Positions 9,463 through 18,529 of a stretch of 60,527 nucleotides of DNA are shown here, piece after piece. Origin of the DNA: Cryptosporangium phraense. GTDB taxonomy: Bacteria > Actinomycetota > Actinomycetes > Mycobacteriales > Cryptosporangiaceae. The DNA lies in NCBI RefSeq assembly GCF_006912135.1, contig NZ_VIRS01000040.1:1-60527 (forward strand). The letters are read 5' to 3'. A program made the translations under genes and the position numbers. The first letter of the stretch is position 1; each line of letters begins with the position of its first letter. Below the pieces are notes generated by a model, which was given only the letters and a program-made list of their open reading frames with translations, had not been told where the DNA came from and did not search any database.

Positions 9463-10386
9463 TCAGCCTTTCGCCATCCGGATGAGGCCGCGGATGATGC
9501 CGATGAAGCCGAAGATCATCGGGCCGGTGGCGACGATGAAGTGGCCGCCCGGGTCGGCGATCGCGTACGTCACGATCGTCAGGATGATGCCGACGACGAG
9601 CAGCACGGCGCTGCCGACGACGAGCTTGGTGCCGGGCCGCTCCCACAGCCCGACGGAGGCCGGAGCCGCCCCGCCCGCGGCGAATCCGTGCGGGCCGGGG
9701 TGGCCGGGCGCGGTGGGGTAGCCCGGGCTGGACGGGGCCCCATGACCGGCCTGGCCGCCGTAGCCCGACTGAACACCATAGCCAGGCTGCCCGCCGATGC
9801 CAGGCTGGCCGCTCGGACCGGGTTGGCCGCCGTAGCCGGGCTGCGCACCGTAGGCGGGCTGAGCACCGTAGGCGGGCTGGCCGCCGTACCCGGGCTGGCC
9901 GCTCGGACCAGGCTGGCCGCCGTAGGCGGGCTGCGCACCGTAGGTGGGCTGAGCACTGTAGCTGGGCTGAGCACCGTAGGCCGGCTGGGCGCCGTACCCG
10001 GGCTGGGCGCCCGGACCAGGCTGGCCGCCGTAGGCGGGCTGAGCACCGTAGGCCGACTGGGCGCCGTATCCGGGCTGGCCGGGGTGGCCGGCGGGTTGGC
10101 CGTACGCGGGCTGACCGTAGCCGGGTTGCGCAGCCTGCCCCGGGCCGCCGTACCCGGGCTGGCCACCGTATCCCGAAGGAGGCCCGTAACCAGGCTGAGG
10201 CGCATAGCCAGGCTGAGCCCCCCACTGCTGCGCCGGACCCGAACTCACCGGCGGAGCGAACCCCTGCTGAGGAGCCGCACTGACCGGAGGCGCATACCCC
10301 GCCTGCGGCGGCGCCGACACCGCCTGCCCGTAAGCCGGGGTCCCGCCCGGTAAGGGCGCCTGACCGCCGTACTCCTGAGGTTGCAT
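9463..10386 (-). CDS. Membrane protein with long YGGQP-type repeat region
   Basis: A 307-residue protein in two parts. Residues 1 to about 220 are low complexity, with roughly two dozen imperfect GYG(G/A)QP(A/G)YG units rich in Gly, Pro, Gln, Tyr and Ala. The C-terminal 75 residues contain two hydrophobic helices ([20 protein letters not shown] and [20 protein letters not shown]) separated by a short loop. Such disordered-tail plus short-helix proteins are common in actinobacteria and usually uncharacterised. The Tyr-rich repeats could support self-association (inference). ATG 10386 has GGGGAG 5 nt upstream; GTG 10389 is an alternative. Repeat number may vary between strains. Confidence 0.8.
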   Translation of the reverse strand: MQPQEYGGQAPLPGGTPAYGQAVSAPPQAGYAPPVSAAPQQGFAPPVSSGPAQQWGAQPGYAPQPGYGPPSGYGGQPGYGGPGQAAQPGYGQPAYGQPAGHPGQPGYGAQSAYGAQPAYGGQPGPGAQPGYGAQPAYGAQPSYSAQPTYGAQPAYGGQPGPSGQPGYGGQPAYGAQPAYGAQPGYGGQPGPSGQPGIGGQPGYGVQSGYGGQAGHGAPSSPGYPTAPGHPGPHGFAAGGAAPASVGLWERPGTKLVVGSAVLLVVGIILTIVTYAIADPGGHFIVATGPMIFGFIGIIRGLIRMAKG

Positions 10387-10922
10387 CACGACTCCCCGTA
10401 GCCACTCTGACCGTCACCGGCCGCACCCGGCCCGCGGGGCACTGTAAACCTTCCCCGCCCCCTGAGTGCGCTCTCCCCCGACTCCGCCGCTCCCGCTGCG
10501 GCCCGGTGCTCATCGCTGCGACGGTGGAAGAGGTGGTCGCGCTGCCACCCACCGTGCGCCCCACACCGGGGCGTCCGCCCCCAGGCGGCGGGCGAGTGCC
10601 ACTCCTGGTGCTCGTGCGCGAACACGAGCCACCGCGCTCGGCAACAAAAGTCGCCCGGCGATGCTCACGAGCTCCTGCGCGGGCCTCCGAGCGCTGGGCG
10701 CCGACCATCTGCCCAGCCGATCTCAGTCAACCGCCCACCCTCGGCGATCGCACTGTCCGAGGCGCGGCTCAGCGCGGCCGCGCTCCGCCCGCGAAGGCGT
10801 ACCGCGCCCGGTGCGAGTCGTGGACCGCCGCACCGGCCGGCAACTCCATCACCCGCGCACCCCCGACCGCGCACCCCCGACCGGGCACCCACCACAGGCG
10901 GCGCCGAACCCCGGGATGCCGT

Positions 10923-10978
10923 ATGTCGTGAGTGCCCTCGAGGCCACCGCATGTCGTGAGTGCCTCCGAGGCCACCGC
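10923..10978. repeat. 28-bp tandem duplication
   Basis: Two adjacent copies (10923-10950 and 10951-10978) begin ATGTCGTGAGTGCC and end GAGGCCACCGC. They differ at two positions. No function is evident. Confidence 0.85.
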
Positions 10979-11290
10979 GCAACGCGAGCTTCCGGGCCCG
11001 CTGCACTCGACTCCTGGCCCAAGCCCGCTCCCGGCGCCGATCCGCGCCCACCGCACTCGCCGCCAGCTCCGCGGACCCACCGCGCTCATCTCCAGCCCAG
11101 GCCCACCACGCTCGACCCGAACCCACCCTGCCCACTCGGCGCCGGCCCAGGGCTCATTGCGCCGAGCACCGAACCACAGCCGGCGCACTCGACGCCGGAG
11201 TCGATCCCTCTCGGCCTAGCCGGCTCCGCGACCATCGCGAACCGATTGCTCGAACGCACAATCCGGACCCGACCTCGCCACACCGACCGG

Positions 11291-11375
11291 GCCAACCGGG
11301 CCGACCGCGCCAACCGGGCCGACCGCGCCAACCGGGCCGACCGCGCCAACCGGGCCGACCGCGCCAACCGGGCCA
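11291..11375. repeat. 18-bp minisatellite, four perfect copies plus partial
   Basis: The unit GCCAACCGGGCCGACCGC is repeated exactly at 11291, 11309, 11327 and 11345, with a partial copy from 11363. Degenerate CCGACCG/CGCCGACCGG units continue to about 11465, almost to the stop codon of the HAD gene. Because the unit is a multiple of three, every frame through it reads as a peptide repeat (for example Gly-Pro-Val-Gly-Ala-Val on the minus strand), which produces spurious open frames. Confidence 0.9.
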
Positions 11376-11470
11376 CGCCGACCGGGCCCAACCCGCCGAC
11401 CCACGCCGGCCGGGGCCGACCGCGCCGACCGGGGCCGACCGCGCCGACCGGGCCGACCGCGCCGGCCGGG

Positions 11471-12136
11471 TCAGCCGACTGCCGCGAGTACCGCGGCAAG
11501 CTCCGACAACCCAACCCCCACCAACGACTCCCGCTGCACCCGCCGAGCCCCGGCCGGAACCGGAGCCTCACTCGGCACCACCAGCACCGGACACCCCGCC
11601 GCCTCGGCCGACGCCGTGCCGTTCACCGAGTCCTCGATCGCGACGCAATCCCCGGCATCGAGCCCCAACAACGAAGCCGCCCGCAGATACGGCTCCGGAT
11701 GCGGCTTGGAGTGCTCCACCTCGTCGCCGCACACGATCGCGTCGAAGTTCTCGCGTCCGAGCGTGTCGAGCGCGACCTCGACCAGGTTCCGCCGGGTCGC
11801 GGTGACCAACGCGGCCGGGATCCCGGCCGACCGCACCTCGGCCAGCAACTCGCGCGCGCCCGGCCGCCAGACCAGCGCGGTCCGGAACAGCTCGCGCATG
11901 TAGTCCTCGAGCCACGCGCCGCTGGTCGCGATGTCGAGGTCGGGCCGCCCCAGGTCGGCGTGCAGGATCTCCATCGACATCGCGAGCGGCGCACCGATCA
12001 TCGTCGTGCGGGCGGCCTGCGACAGCTCGCCGCCGAGATGGTGCGCCAGCTCCTCGAGACCGACGTCCCAGAGCTTCTCGCTGTCGAACAGCGTCCCGTC
12101 CATGTCGAACAGGACGCCGGCGGGCAGGTCGCTCAT
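11471..12136 (-). CDS. HAD-family phosphatase, beta-phosphoglucomutase-like
   Basis: A 221-residue haloacid-dehalogenase hydrolase. Motif I is LFDMDGTLFDSE, with nucleophile Asp 11 and acid/base Asp 13. An alpha-helical cap follows. Motif II Thr lies in ALVTATRR, motif III is the Lys in HSKPHPEPYL, and motif IV is VAIEDSVNG. The HSKPxPxxYL and EDSxNG signatures place it in the phosphoglucomutase/sugar-phosphatase group; the substrate is unknown. Its ATG overlaps the metH stop codon (ATGA), so it is translationally coupled to metH. The same pairing occurs in other actinobacteria, possibly for metabolite repair (inference). Confidence 0.9.
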   Translation of the reverse strand: MSDLPAGVLFDMDGTLFDSEKLWDVGLEELAHHLGGELSQAARTTMIGAPLAMSMEILHADLGRPDLDIATSGAWLEDYMRELFRTALVWRPGARELLAEVRSAGIPAALVTATRRNLVEVALDTLGRENFDAIVCGDEVEHSKPHPEPYLRAASLLGLDAGDCVAIEDSVNGTASAEAAGCPVLVVPSEAPVPAGARRVQRESLVGVGLSELAAVLAAVG

Positions 12137-15100
12137 CGGGCCGCGAAGTATTTCGCTTCGGGGTGGTGCACGACGATCGCCGACGTGGACTGCTCCGGGT
12201 GGAGCTGGAACTCCTCGGACAGCTTGACCCCGATCTGGTGCGGCTTCACCAGCTCGAACAGCTGCTCCTGCTGTTCGAGGTCGGGGCAGGCCGGGTACCC
12301 GAACGAGTACCGGGCGCCCCGGTACTGCAGGTCGAAGAAGTCCTCCACCTTCGACGGGTCCTGGTCGCCGAACCCGAGCTCGGACCGCACCCGCTGGTGC
12401 CAGTACTCGGCCAGCGCCTCGGTGAGCTGCACCGACAGCCCGTGCACCTCGAGGTACTCGCGGTACTTGTTGGCCGCGAACAGCTCGTTCGCGTACTCGG
12501 CGATCCGGTTGCCCATCGTCACGACCTGGAACGCGACGACGTCGGCCCGTCCCTCGTCGGCCGCGGCGGACCGGGACCGGAAGAAGTCGGACAGACAGAG
12601 ACGGCGGTCGCGCACCTGGCGCGGGAAGCGGAAGCGGACGCGCTCGGCCGAGGCCGGATCGTCGGAGGAGAGCACCAGCAGCTGGTTGCCCTCGGACACC
12701 GCCGGGAAGTAGCCGTAGACCACCGCGGCCTCGAGCACCTTGTCGGCGAGCAGCCGGTCGAGCCAGTACCGCAGCCGCGGCCGGCCCTCGGTCTCCACCA
12801 GCTCCTCGTAGGACGGTCCCTGCCCGCCGCGGGCCCCGCGCAGGCCCCACTGGCCGAGGAACGTGGCCCGCTCGTCGAGCAGCCCGGCGTAGTCGGCCAG
12901 CGGGATGCCCTTGACCACCCGGTCGCCCCAGAACGGCGGGGCCGGCACCGGGTTGTCGGTCGCCACGTCCGAACGCACGCTCTCGTCGTCGACCGAGATC
13001 TCCGGGCCGGCCTTCGCCTTCCGCTCGGCCGCTATGCGGGCCGAGCGCTCGTGGCGGGCCTTCCGCTCGGCCGCCTTGCGCGCCTGCTCCTCCGAGTCGG
13101 CCGGTGCGACGCCGCCGCGCTTGGCGAGCATCAGAGCGTCCATGAGCCGGAGGCCTTCGAACGCGTCGCGCGCGTACCGCACGTCGCCCGCGTACATCTC
13201 GGCCAGGTCGTTCTCGACGTAGGCGCGGGTGAGCGCGGCCCCGCCGAGCAGCACCGGCCAGCGCGCGGCGACGCCGCGCGTGTTCATCTCCTCGAGGTTG
13301 TCCTTCATGACGACCGTCGACTTGACCAGCAGGCCGGACATCCCGATGACGTCGGCCTTGTGCTCCTCGGCCGCGTCGAGGATCGCGTTCACCGGCTGCT
13401 TGATGCCGATGTTGACGACGTTGTAGCCGTTGTTGCTCAGGATGATGTCGACGAGGTTCTTGCCGATGTCGTGGACGTCGCCCTTCACCGTGGCCAGCAC
13501 GATCGTGCCCTTGCCCTCGTCGTCCTCGCTCTTCTCCATGTGCGGCTCGAGGTAGGCCACCGCGGTCTTCATGACCTCGGCGCTCTGCAGGACGAACGGC
13601 AGCTGCATCTGGCCGGCGCCGAACAGCTCGCCCACCGTCTTCATGCCCGCGAGCAGCGTCTCGTTGATGATCTGGAGCGCCGACTTCTCCTGCAGCGAAG
13701 CGTCCAGATCGGCTTCCAGGCCGTTGCGCTCGCCGTCGACGATCCGTCGCTGGAGGCGTTCGTCGAGCGGCAGAGCCGCGAGTTCCTCGGCGCGGGACGC
13801 GCTCGTCGACTTCGCGTCGACGCCCTCGAAGAGCTCCAGCAGACGCTGCAGCGGGTCGTAACCCTCGCGCCGGCGGTCGTAGATGAGGTCCAGCGCGGTC
13901 TCGCGCTGCTCCTCCTGGATCTTGCTGATCGGCAGGATCTTGCTGGCGTGGACGATCGCCGAGTCGAGCCCGGCCTCGCGGCATTCGTGCAGGAAGACCG
14001 AGTTGAGGACCTGGCGGGCGGCCGGGTTGAGCCCGAACGAGATGTTCGACAGGCCGAGCGTGGTCTGGACCTCGGGGTGCCGCTGCTTGAGCAGGCGGAT
14101 CGCCTCGATGGTCTCCAGGCCGTCGCGGCGGCTCTCCTCCTGGCCGGTGGCGATCGTGAACGTGAGCGTGTCGACCACGATGTCGGACTCGGCCATGCCC
14201 CAGTTCCGAGTGAGGTCGTCGATCAGGCGCTCGGCGATGCGGACCTTGTGCTCGGCCGTGCGGGCCTGGCCCTCCTCGTCGATCGTGAGGGCCACGACCG
14301 CCGCGCCGTGCTCACGGATGATCGGCATGATGCGGGCGTAGCGGGACTCCGGGCCGTCGCCGTCCTCGAAGTTGACCGAGTTGACGATCGAGCGGCCACC
14401 GAGCGACTCCAGGCCGGCCTCGATGACGTCGACCTCGGTGGAGTCGAGCATGATCGGCAGCGTGGAGGCGGTCGCGAAGCGACCGGCGAGCTCCCGCATG
14501 TCGACGGCGCCCTTGCGGCCGACGTAGTCGACGCAGAGGTCGATCAGGTGGGAACCGTCGCGGGTGGCCTCGCGGGCGATCTCGACGCAGTCCTGCCAGC
14601 GTCCGTCGAGCATGGCCTCGCGGAACTTCTTCGAGCCGTTGGCGTTGGTGCGCTCGCCGATCATCAGCGCGCTGGCGTCCTGCTGGAACGGGACCGACTG
14701 GTAGATCGACGCGACGGCCGGGTCGGTTTCCTTGGCGGGCTCGGCGGGGGTGAGGTTCTCGACGGCCAGCTTGACCTGGCGGATGTGCTCCGGGGTGGTG
14801 CCGCAGCAGCCACCGACCAGGCGGGCGCCGTACTCGGTGACGAACCGTTCCAACGCGTCGGCGAGTTCGGCCGGCTGGAGCGGGTAGACGGCGCCGTTGG
14901 GGCCGAGCTCGGGCAGGCCGGCGTTCGGCATCACGGACAGGCCGGCGCGGGCGTGCTGGGAGAGGTAGCGGAGGTGCTCGCTCATCTCGGCCGGGCCGGT
15001 GGCGCAGTTGAGGCCGAGGTAGTCGATGCCGAGCGGCTCGAGCGCGGTGACGGCCGCGCCGATCTCGGAGCCGAGGAGCATCGTGCCGGTCGTCTCGACG

Positions 15101-15690
15101 GTGACGTGGCAGATGAGCGGGATGGTCTTGTTCGTCTTGGCCATCGCCCGCTTGGCGCCGATGATCGCGGCCTTGGCCTGGAGCAGGTCCTGGCAGGTCT
15201 CGACGATGATCGCGTCGGCGCCGCCGGCGATGAGGCCCTCGGCCTGGAGCTGGAACGCGTCGCGGAGGGTGGCGTAGGGCGCGTGGCCGAGCGTCGGCAG
15301 CTTGGTGCCGGGGCCGACCGAGCCGAGCACGAACCGGGGGCGGTCGGTGAAGCCGTCGGCGACCTCGCGGGCCAGACGGGCGCCCTTCTCGTTGAGCTCG
15401 AAGATCCGATCGACGATGTCGTACTCGGCGAAGTTGGCCAGGTTGCCGCCGAACGTGTTGGTCTCGACCAGGTCGGCGCCCGCGGCGAAGTAGGCCTCGT
15501 GGATGCTCTTGACGACGTCCGGGCGGGTCGCGTTGAGGACCTCGTTACAGCCTTCGAGCCCTTCGAAATCGTCGAGGGTCAAGTCCGCGGCCTGGAGCAT
15601 CGTGCCCATCGCTCCGTCCGAAACCAGGACGCGTTCCGACAAGGCGGACGTGAGGGCAGTGGCCGGCGTGCTCCGCAGGATGGACACCAT
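12133..15690 (-). CDS. metH: Cobalamin-dependent methionine synthase
   Basis: Transfers the methyl group of 5-methyltetrahydrofolate to homocysteine via methylcobalamin, the last step of methionine synthesis. All four modules are visible in 1185 residues: the homocysteine domain (about 20-320, zinc Cys 295 and 296 in GGCCGTTP); the pterin-binding domain (about 340-600, GERTNANGSKKFREAM); the B12 domain (about 640-860, cobalt-ligand His 740 in DVHDIGKNLVD); and the activation domain (about 920-1185, ending with LHPEQSTSAIVVHHPEAKYF). The ATG at 15690 has no good SD. It is divergent from the PAC2 gene with 147 bp between. I looked for a cobalamin or SAH riboswitch there and saw none. Confidence 0.97.
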   Translation of the reverse strand: MVSILRSTPATALTSALSERVLVSDGAMGTMLQAADLTLDDFEGLEGCNEVLNATRPDVVKSIHEAYFAAGADLVETNTFGGNLANFAEYDIVDRIFELNEKGARLAREVADGFTDRPRFVLGSVGPGTKLPTLGHAPYATLRDAFQLQAEGLIAGGADAIIVETCQDLLQAKAAIIGAKRAMAKTNKTIPLICHVTVETTGTMLLGSEIGAAVTALEPLGIDYLGLNCATGPAEMSEHLRYLSQHARAGLSVMPNAGLPELGPNGAVYPLQPAELADALERFVTEYGARLVGGCCGTTPEHIRQVKLAVENLTPAEPAKETDPAVASIYQSVPFQQDASALMIGERTNANGSKKFREAMLDGRWQDCVEIAREATRDGSHLIDLCVDYVGRKGAVDMRELAGRFATASTLPIMLDSTEVDVIEAGLESLGGRSIVNSVNFEDGDGPESRYARIMPIIREHGAAVVALTIDEEGQARTAEHKVRIAERLIDDLTRNWGMAESDIVVDTLTFTIATGQEESRRDGLETIEAIRLLKQRHPEVQTTLGLSNISFGLNPAARQVLNSVFLHECREAGLDSAIVHASKILPISKIQEEQRETALDLIYDRRREGYDPLQRLLELFEGVDAKSTSASRAEELAALPLDERLQRRIVDGERNGLEADLDASLQEKSALQIINETLLAGMKTVGELFGAGQMQLPFVLQSAEVMKTAVAYLEPHMEKSEDDEGKGTIVLATVKGDVHDIGKNLVDIILSNNGYNVVNIGIKQPVNAILDAAEEHKADVIGMSGLLVKSTVVMKDNLEEMNTRGVAARWPVLLGGAALTRAYVENDLAEMYAGDVRYARDAFEGLRLMDALMLAKRGGVAPADSEEQARKAAERKARHERSARIAAERKAKAGPEISVDDESVRSDVATDNPVPAPPFWGDRVVKGIPLADYAGLLDERATFLGQWGLRGARGGQGPSYEELVETEGRPRLRYWLDRLLADKVLEAAVVYGYFPAVSEGNQLLVLSSDDPASAERVRFRFPRQVRDRRLCLSDFFRSRSAAADEGRADVVAFQVVTMGNRIAEYANELFAANKYREYLEVHGLSVQLTEALAEYWHQRVRSELGFGDQDPSKVEDFFDLQYRGARYSFGYPACPDLEQQEQLFELVKPHQIGVKLSEEFQLHPEQSTSAIVVHHPEAKYFAAR

Positions 15691-15837
15691 GTTGTCAAGC
15701 TTACCGTGAACGGCGGATGGTTTTGAGTTCGGAGGCCGCGCTGTGGACAGCGTGGCGGGCGCAAGGGCATCGGGGCATATCGGGTGCGGTCGGCCGCTCC
15801 GCCACGGCCGACTTGCGCGCGTCGTAGGGTGGTTGGC

Positions 15838-16710
15838 GTGACCGAGTTCGACGGACTACCCGTGCTGCGCTCCCCCGTCGTCATCGCGGCGTTCGAGGGA
15901 TGGAACGACGCGGGTGACGCGGCGACCGCGGTCGTCGAACACCTCGAGCTGGAATGGCAGGCCAAGCCGGTCGCCGAGATCGATCCCGACGACTACTACG
16001 ACTTCCAGGTCAACCGGCCGCTGGTGTCGATGTCCGAGAGCCCGGCCGGCCGCCGCATCGAGTGGCCGACGACGAGGGTGTCGACGTGCACCCCGCCCGG
16101 CGCGGACCGGGACGTCGTGCTGGTGCGGGGCATCGAGCCGAACATGCGCTGGCGGGGCTTCTGCGAGGAGATCCTCGAGCTGTTCCACGCGTTGGACGTC
16201 GAGCAGGTCGTGCTGCTGGGCGCGCTCCTGGCCGACACGCCGCACTCCAGGCAGTTCCCGGTGACCGGCAGCGCGTCCGACCCGGAGATGGCGAACAAGT
16301 ACGACGTCCAGCAGACGAAGTACGAGGGGCCGACCGGCATCGTCGGCGTGCTGCACGACGCGTGCGTGCGGGCCGAGATCCCGTCGCTGAGCTACTGGGC
16401 GCAGGTGCCGCACTACGTGGCCCAGGCCCCCAACCCGAAGGCGACGCTGGCGCTGCTGCACACGCTGGAGAACGTGCTCGACATGCGCGTGCCGATGGGA
16501 GAGCTGGCGGAGCGCGCCTCGGCGTGGGAGTCGCAGGTGAACGAGCTGGCGGCGTCGGATGCCGACATGGCGGAGTACATCCGGACGCTGGAGCAGCGGG
16601 ACGGCGACGAGGAGCTCCCGCAGGCGAGCGGCGAGGATCTGGCGCGCGAGTTCGAGAAGTATTTGCGGCGCCGGGGCGGAACCGCAGGTCCAGGCGGCCC
16701 GGCGGTTTGA
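15838..16710 (+). CDS. PAC2 family protein
   Basis: A 290-residue member of the PAC2 family, named after a proteasome assembly chaperone and widespread in actinobacteria, where its role is not settled. The family opening FDGLPVLRSPVVIAAFEGWNDAGDAAT begins at residue 4. It continues with RGIEPNMRWRGF, LLGALLADTPHSR and SYWAQVPHYVAQAPNPKATLALL, all recognisable family segments. GTG 15838 places the conserved start correctly; a weak GGGTGG precedes it. It is divergent from metH, a common arrangement in actinobacteria. The C-terminal 40 residues are charged and probably flexible. Confidence 0.88.
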   Translation: MTEFDGLPVLRSPVVIAAFEGWNDAGDAATAVVEHLELEWQAKPVAEIDPDDYYDFQVNRPLVSMSESPAGRRIEWPTTRVSTCTPPGADRDVVLVRGIEPNMRWRGFCEEILELFHALDVEQVVLLGALLADTPHSRQFPVTGSASDPEMANKYDVQQTKYEGPTGIVGVLHDACVRAEIPSLSYWAQVPHYVAQAPNPKATLALLHTLENVLDMRVPMGELAERASAWESQVNELAASDADMAEYIRTLEQRDGDEELPQASGEDLAREFEKYLRRRGGTAGPGGPAV

Positions 16711-16744
16711 CGACCTCAGCCCCAGAGGGCCGGTCCAGCACCTT

Positions 16745-16773
16745 CCATACGGTATGGTGCCGACAATAGTCGG
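16745..16773. promoter_or_regulatory. Two adjacent palindromes upstream of DUF397 gene
   Basis: CCATACGGTATGG (16745-16757) is a perfect 13-bp palindrome. CCGACAATAGTCGG (16760-16773) has perfect 5-bp arms. They lie 33-61 bp before the GTG of the DUF397 gene and 50 bp after the PAC2 stop. This is a plausible operator or promoter; the convergent XRE regulator is a candidate binder (inference). Confidence 0.5.
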
Positions 16774-16805
16774 CCCAATGTCCGGTTCCTGAGGAGCGCC
16801 CGAGC

Positions 16806-16994
16806 GTGACGCCCCCGATGTCCAGCGCGGATTTCTGGAAGAAGAGCACCCACAGCGGCACGACGAACTGCGTCGAGGTCTCGGCCGCGCGCGGATCAGT
16901 CGTCGTCCGGGACTCGAAGCGCCCCGACGGGCCGCGACTTCGTGTGTCGGCCGCCGCGTGGGATGCGTTCCTGTCCTCGCTGCGGACGCGGTGA
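16806..16994 (+). CDS. DUF397 domain small protein
   Basis: A 62-residue protein with the complete DUF397 pattern: WKKSTHSG near the start, NCVEV, VVVRDSKRPDGP and a C-terminal WDAFLSSLR. DUF397 proteins accompany XRE/DUF5753 regulators in actinomycetes and are thought to act as their partners, as in the BldB-related and toxin/antitoxin-like pairs. GTG 16806 has a GAGGAG site 9 nt upstream. The gene ends 2 bp from the stop codon of the convergent XRE regulator. Confidence 0.9.
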   Translation: MTPPMSSADFWKKSTHSGTTNCVEVSAARGSVVVRDSKRPDGPRLRVSAAAWDAFLSSLRTR

Positions 16995-16996
16995 TC

Positions 16997-17884
16997 TCAG
17001 CGCGAATCCAGGGCGGCGATCGCGCCGGCGAGGATCTCGCGGGGCGACTGGTCCAAGGCCAGGTTCTCGACCTCCCAATAGGCCTCCAGGTAGGCCGAGG
17101 GATGCCCCAACTCCGGAATCTCGTGCTCACCTTCCCGGACGAGGAAGTCCCGCTCCGGGTGCTCGATGTAAAGCATGTTGGCATCGGCGAGGTCAGCGAA
17201 CTCCAGGAGAATCGAGGGCCACCGGAGGAGCGAATAGATTCCTGCCCGAAAGGGCACGATCAACACGCTCACGTCGGGGGCCTCGATCAGCTCGAGCAGG
17301 TAGCGGAGCTGTTGGCGCATCACGCTCGGTCCACCGACGACGCGGCGGATCACCGCTTCGTCCAAGAGATAGAAGATTTGCGGCCGGTCGTTCCCGGCGG
17401 CGAGCAACTCCTGACGTGCGAGCCGAAGCTCCAAAAGCGTCTGCACTTTCGTCTCGTCCGGTCGCGTCGACTCCTTGAGTAAGACGGCTCGGGCGTAATC
17501 CGGAGTCTGCAGCAGTCCGGGCACCAACAAGGGTTCGAAACCGCGAATCACCGAGGCCGCCGACTCGTGCGCCAGATAAGCCACGAAATTCGGCCCGACG
17601 ACGTCGTTGTAGGCGCTCCAGATGGAGGGCTGGCGTGCGGATCGAGCCGTCGCCACCATCTCGGCGACCGTCGCCTGGTCGGTCACCCCATAATGCGCGA
17701 GCAGGGCGCGCAGATCGTTGGTCGTGATCGTCACGACTCCGGTCTCGATCCGAATGAGCTTGGACAGCGACCAGTCCATCGCCGTCGCGACATCGCGCTG
17801 AGTTCTCTGGGCCGTCTCCCGGGCGGTGCGAAGAGCCGCTCGAAGTCGGCGCCGGTGCACGGCGGGATCGACATACCTGGGCAT
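16997..17884 (-). CDS. XRE-family regulator with DUF5753
   Basis: A 295-residue DNA-binding protein. The N-terminal HTH_XRE is at about 15-70 (RDVATAMDWSLSKLIRIETG). DUF5753 fills the remainder, marked by VRGFEPLLVPGLLQTPDYARA-like sequence, RLARQELL, FYLLDEAVIRRVVGG and VPFRAGIY. Start ATG 17884 has GGGGAG 5 nt upstream, better than upstream in-frame starts. DUF397 is normally encoded in tandem with such regulators; here it is convergent, with stops 2 bp apart. A -10-like TATTCT lies at 17949-17954 on the minus strand. Confidence 0.92.
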   Translation of the reverse strand: MPRYVDPAVHRRRLRAALRTARETAQRTQRDVATAMDWSLSKLIRIETGVVTITTNDLRALLAHYGVTDQATVAEMVATARSARQPSIWSAYNDVVGPNFVAYLAHESAASVIRGFEPLLVPGLLQTPDYARAVLLKESTRPDETKVQTLLELRLARQELLAAGNDRPQIFYLLDEAVIRRVVGGPSVMRQQLRYLLELIEAPDVSVLIVPFRAGIYSLLRWPSILLEFADLADANMLYIEHPERDFLVREGEHEIPELGHPSAYLEAYWEVENLALDQSPREILAGAIAALDSR

Positions 17885-18263
17885 AGGGCTCCCCCCGGCC
17901 GGAGCCAGCACGCGAGACGCCACCTCGCGAACGGCTAGTAGGCATTTGAGAATACCGGCACGAGTCCTCCGCTTTAGGAGAAAACTATTCATCACGGCGC
18001 CCGCCGGATGCACTGACGGTCATGCACCGGGCATTGTGCAGGGCGTCGAAAGGCCGTTCGCCAAGACCGCGATGCGATCGGCGCCTAGCCATCTGGCCAG
18101 CTGATATAGCTCAGCCTGCCGCCTATCGGGAGCCGTCCGCCGACGCTCTTATCCTGGACCCAGCCGTGAAAGCGTGTCCGCTGTCCGATTTCTCCGCGCG
18201 TATCACGGATGGCAGTGATCGCGCCTCCCGTCACCGGGGCGCGTGCGGAACAGGAGAGCAGCG
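17885..18263. other. Intergenic region, divergent promoters
   Basis: About 380 bp between the XRE regulator and the small membrane protein gene. It holds a minus-strand -10-like TATTCT at 17949-17954 and an imperfect operator-like repeat ATCAC...GTGAT at 18202-18219. No further gene is supported. Confidence 0.45.
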
Positions 18264-18503
18264 ATGGCGAATCGCATTACCTCTGGTGACCGGGAAGAAA
18301 GCAGAGTCAGGCTCGAGACCCCCCGGTGGATCCTTGCATTGCTCGCCGTATTCGTCGCTGCCGCCGTGGGGCAGACCGCCGGGATCGTTCTGGCGGCCTG
18401 TGGCGTCGGAATGGTGATCGCGATCTCGGCCGGCTTCGTGGCCTTCGGGGCGATGGTCGTTCTCGTGCTGACCCTCATGAACTTCCTGGACGGCGGTCGG
18501 TAG
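18264..18503 (+). CDS. Small two-helix membrane protein
   Basis: A 79-residue protein with a short polar N-terminus and two long hydrophobic stretches (about 22-44 and 46-70) ending FLDGGR. ATG 18264 follows a GGAGAG site. No family is recognised. It sits 26 bp before the kinase gene of the second two-component module and may be co-transcribed with it. Confidence 0.65.
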   Translation: MANRITSGDREESRVRLETPRWILALLAVFVAAAVGQTAGIVLAACGVGMVIAISAGFVAFGAMVVLVLTLMNFLDGGR

Positions 18504-18529
18504 ATGCCGAGCCGGTAGCCTCGGCAGGC

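Larger units (their letters stand above)
10387..11470. other. Long non-coding stretch with tandem repeats
   Basis: About 1.1 kb lying upstream of the YGGQP protein gene and downstream of the HAD gene. Open frames run through it on both strands, but their translations are Pro/Arg/Ala-rich without domains and change character from frame to frame. It contains a 28-bp tandem duplication at 10923-10978 and an 18-bp minisatellite from 11291. The 5' end should hold the promoter of the YGGQP protein gene. I see no RNA gene. Confidence 0.6.

Noticed and set aside
11216-11404. Collagen-like Gly-Pro-Val-Gly-Ala-Val repeat peptide on the minus strand
   Set aside because: It is an artefact of a trinucleotide-compatible 18-bp repeat; there is no ribosome site, and the other frames give equally regular peptides.
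10466-12712. Long plus-strand open frame across the repeat region, HAD gene and metH end
   Set aside because: Repeats of RANRAD come from the 18-bp minisatellite and the rest is antisense to real genes.
12163-15726. Open frame of over 1100 codons on the plus strand opposite metH
   Set aside because: It is the antisense shadow of metH: Arg/Val/Asp/Leu-rich translation, no domain, and the minus-strand protein matches MetH throughout.
15691-15837. Cobalamin or SAH riboswitch upstream of metH
   Set aside because: Only 147 bp separate the divergent starts and no B12-box-like or SAH-type conserved segments are recognisable by eye.
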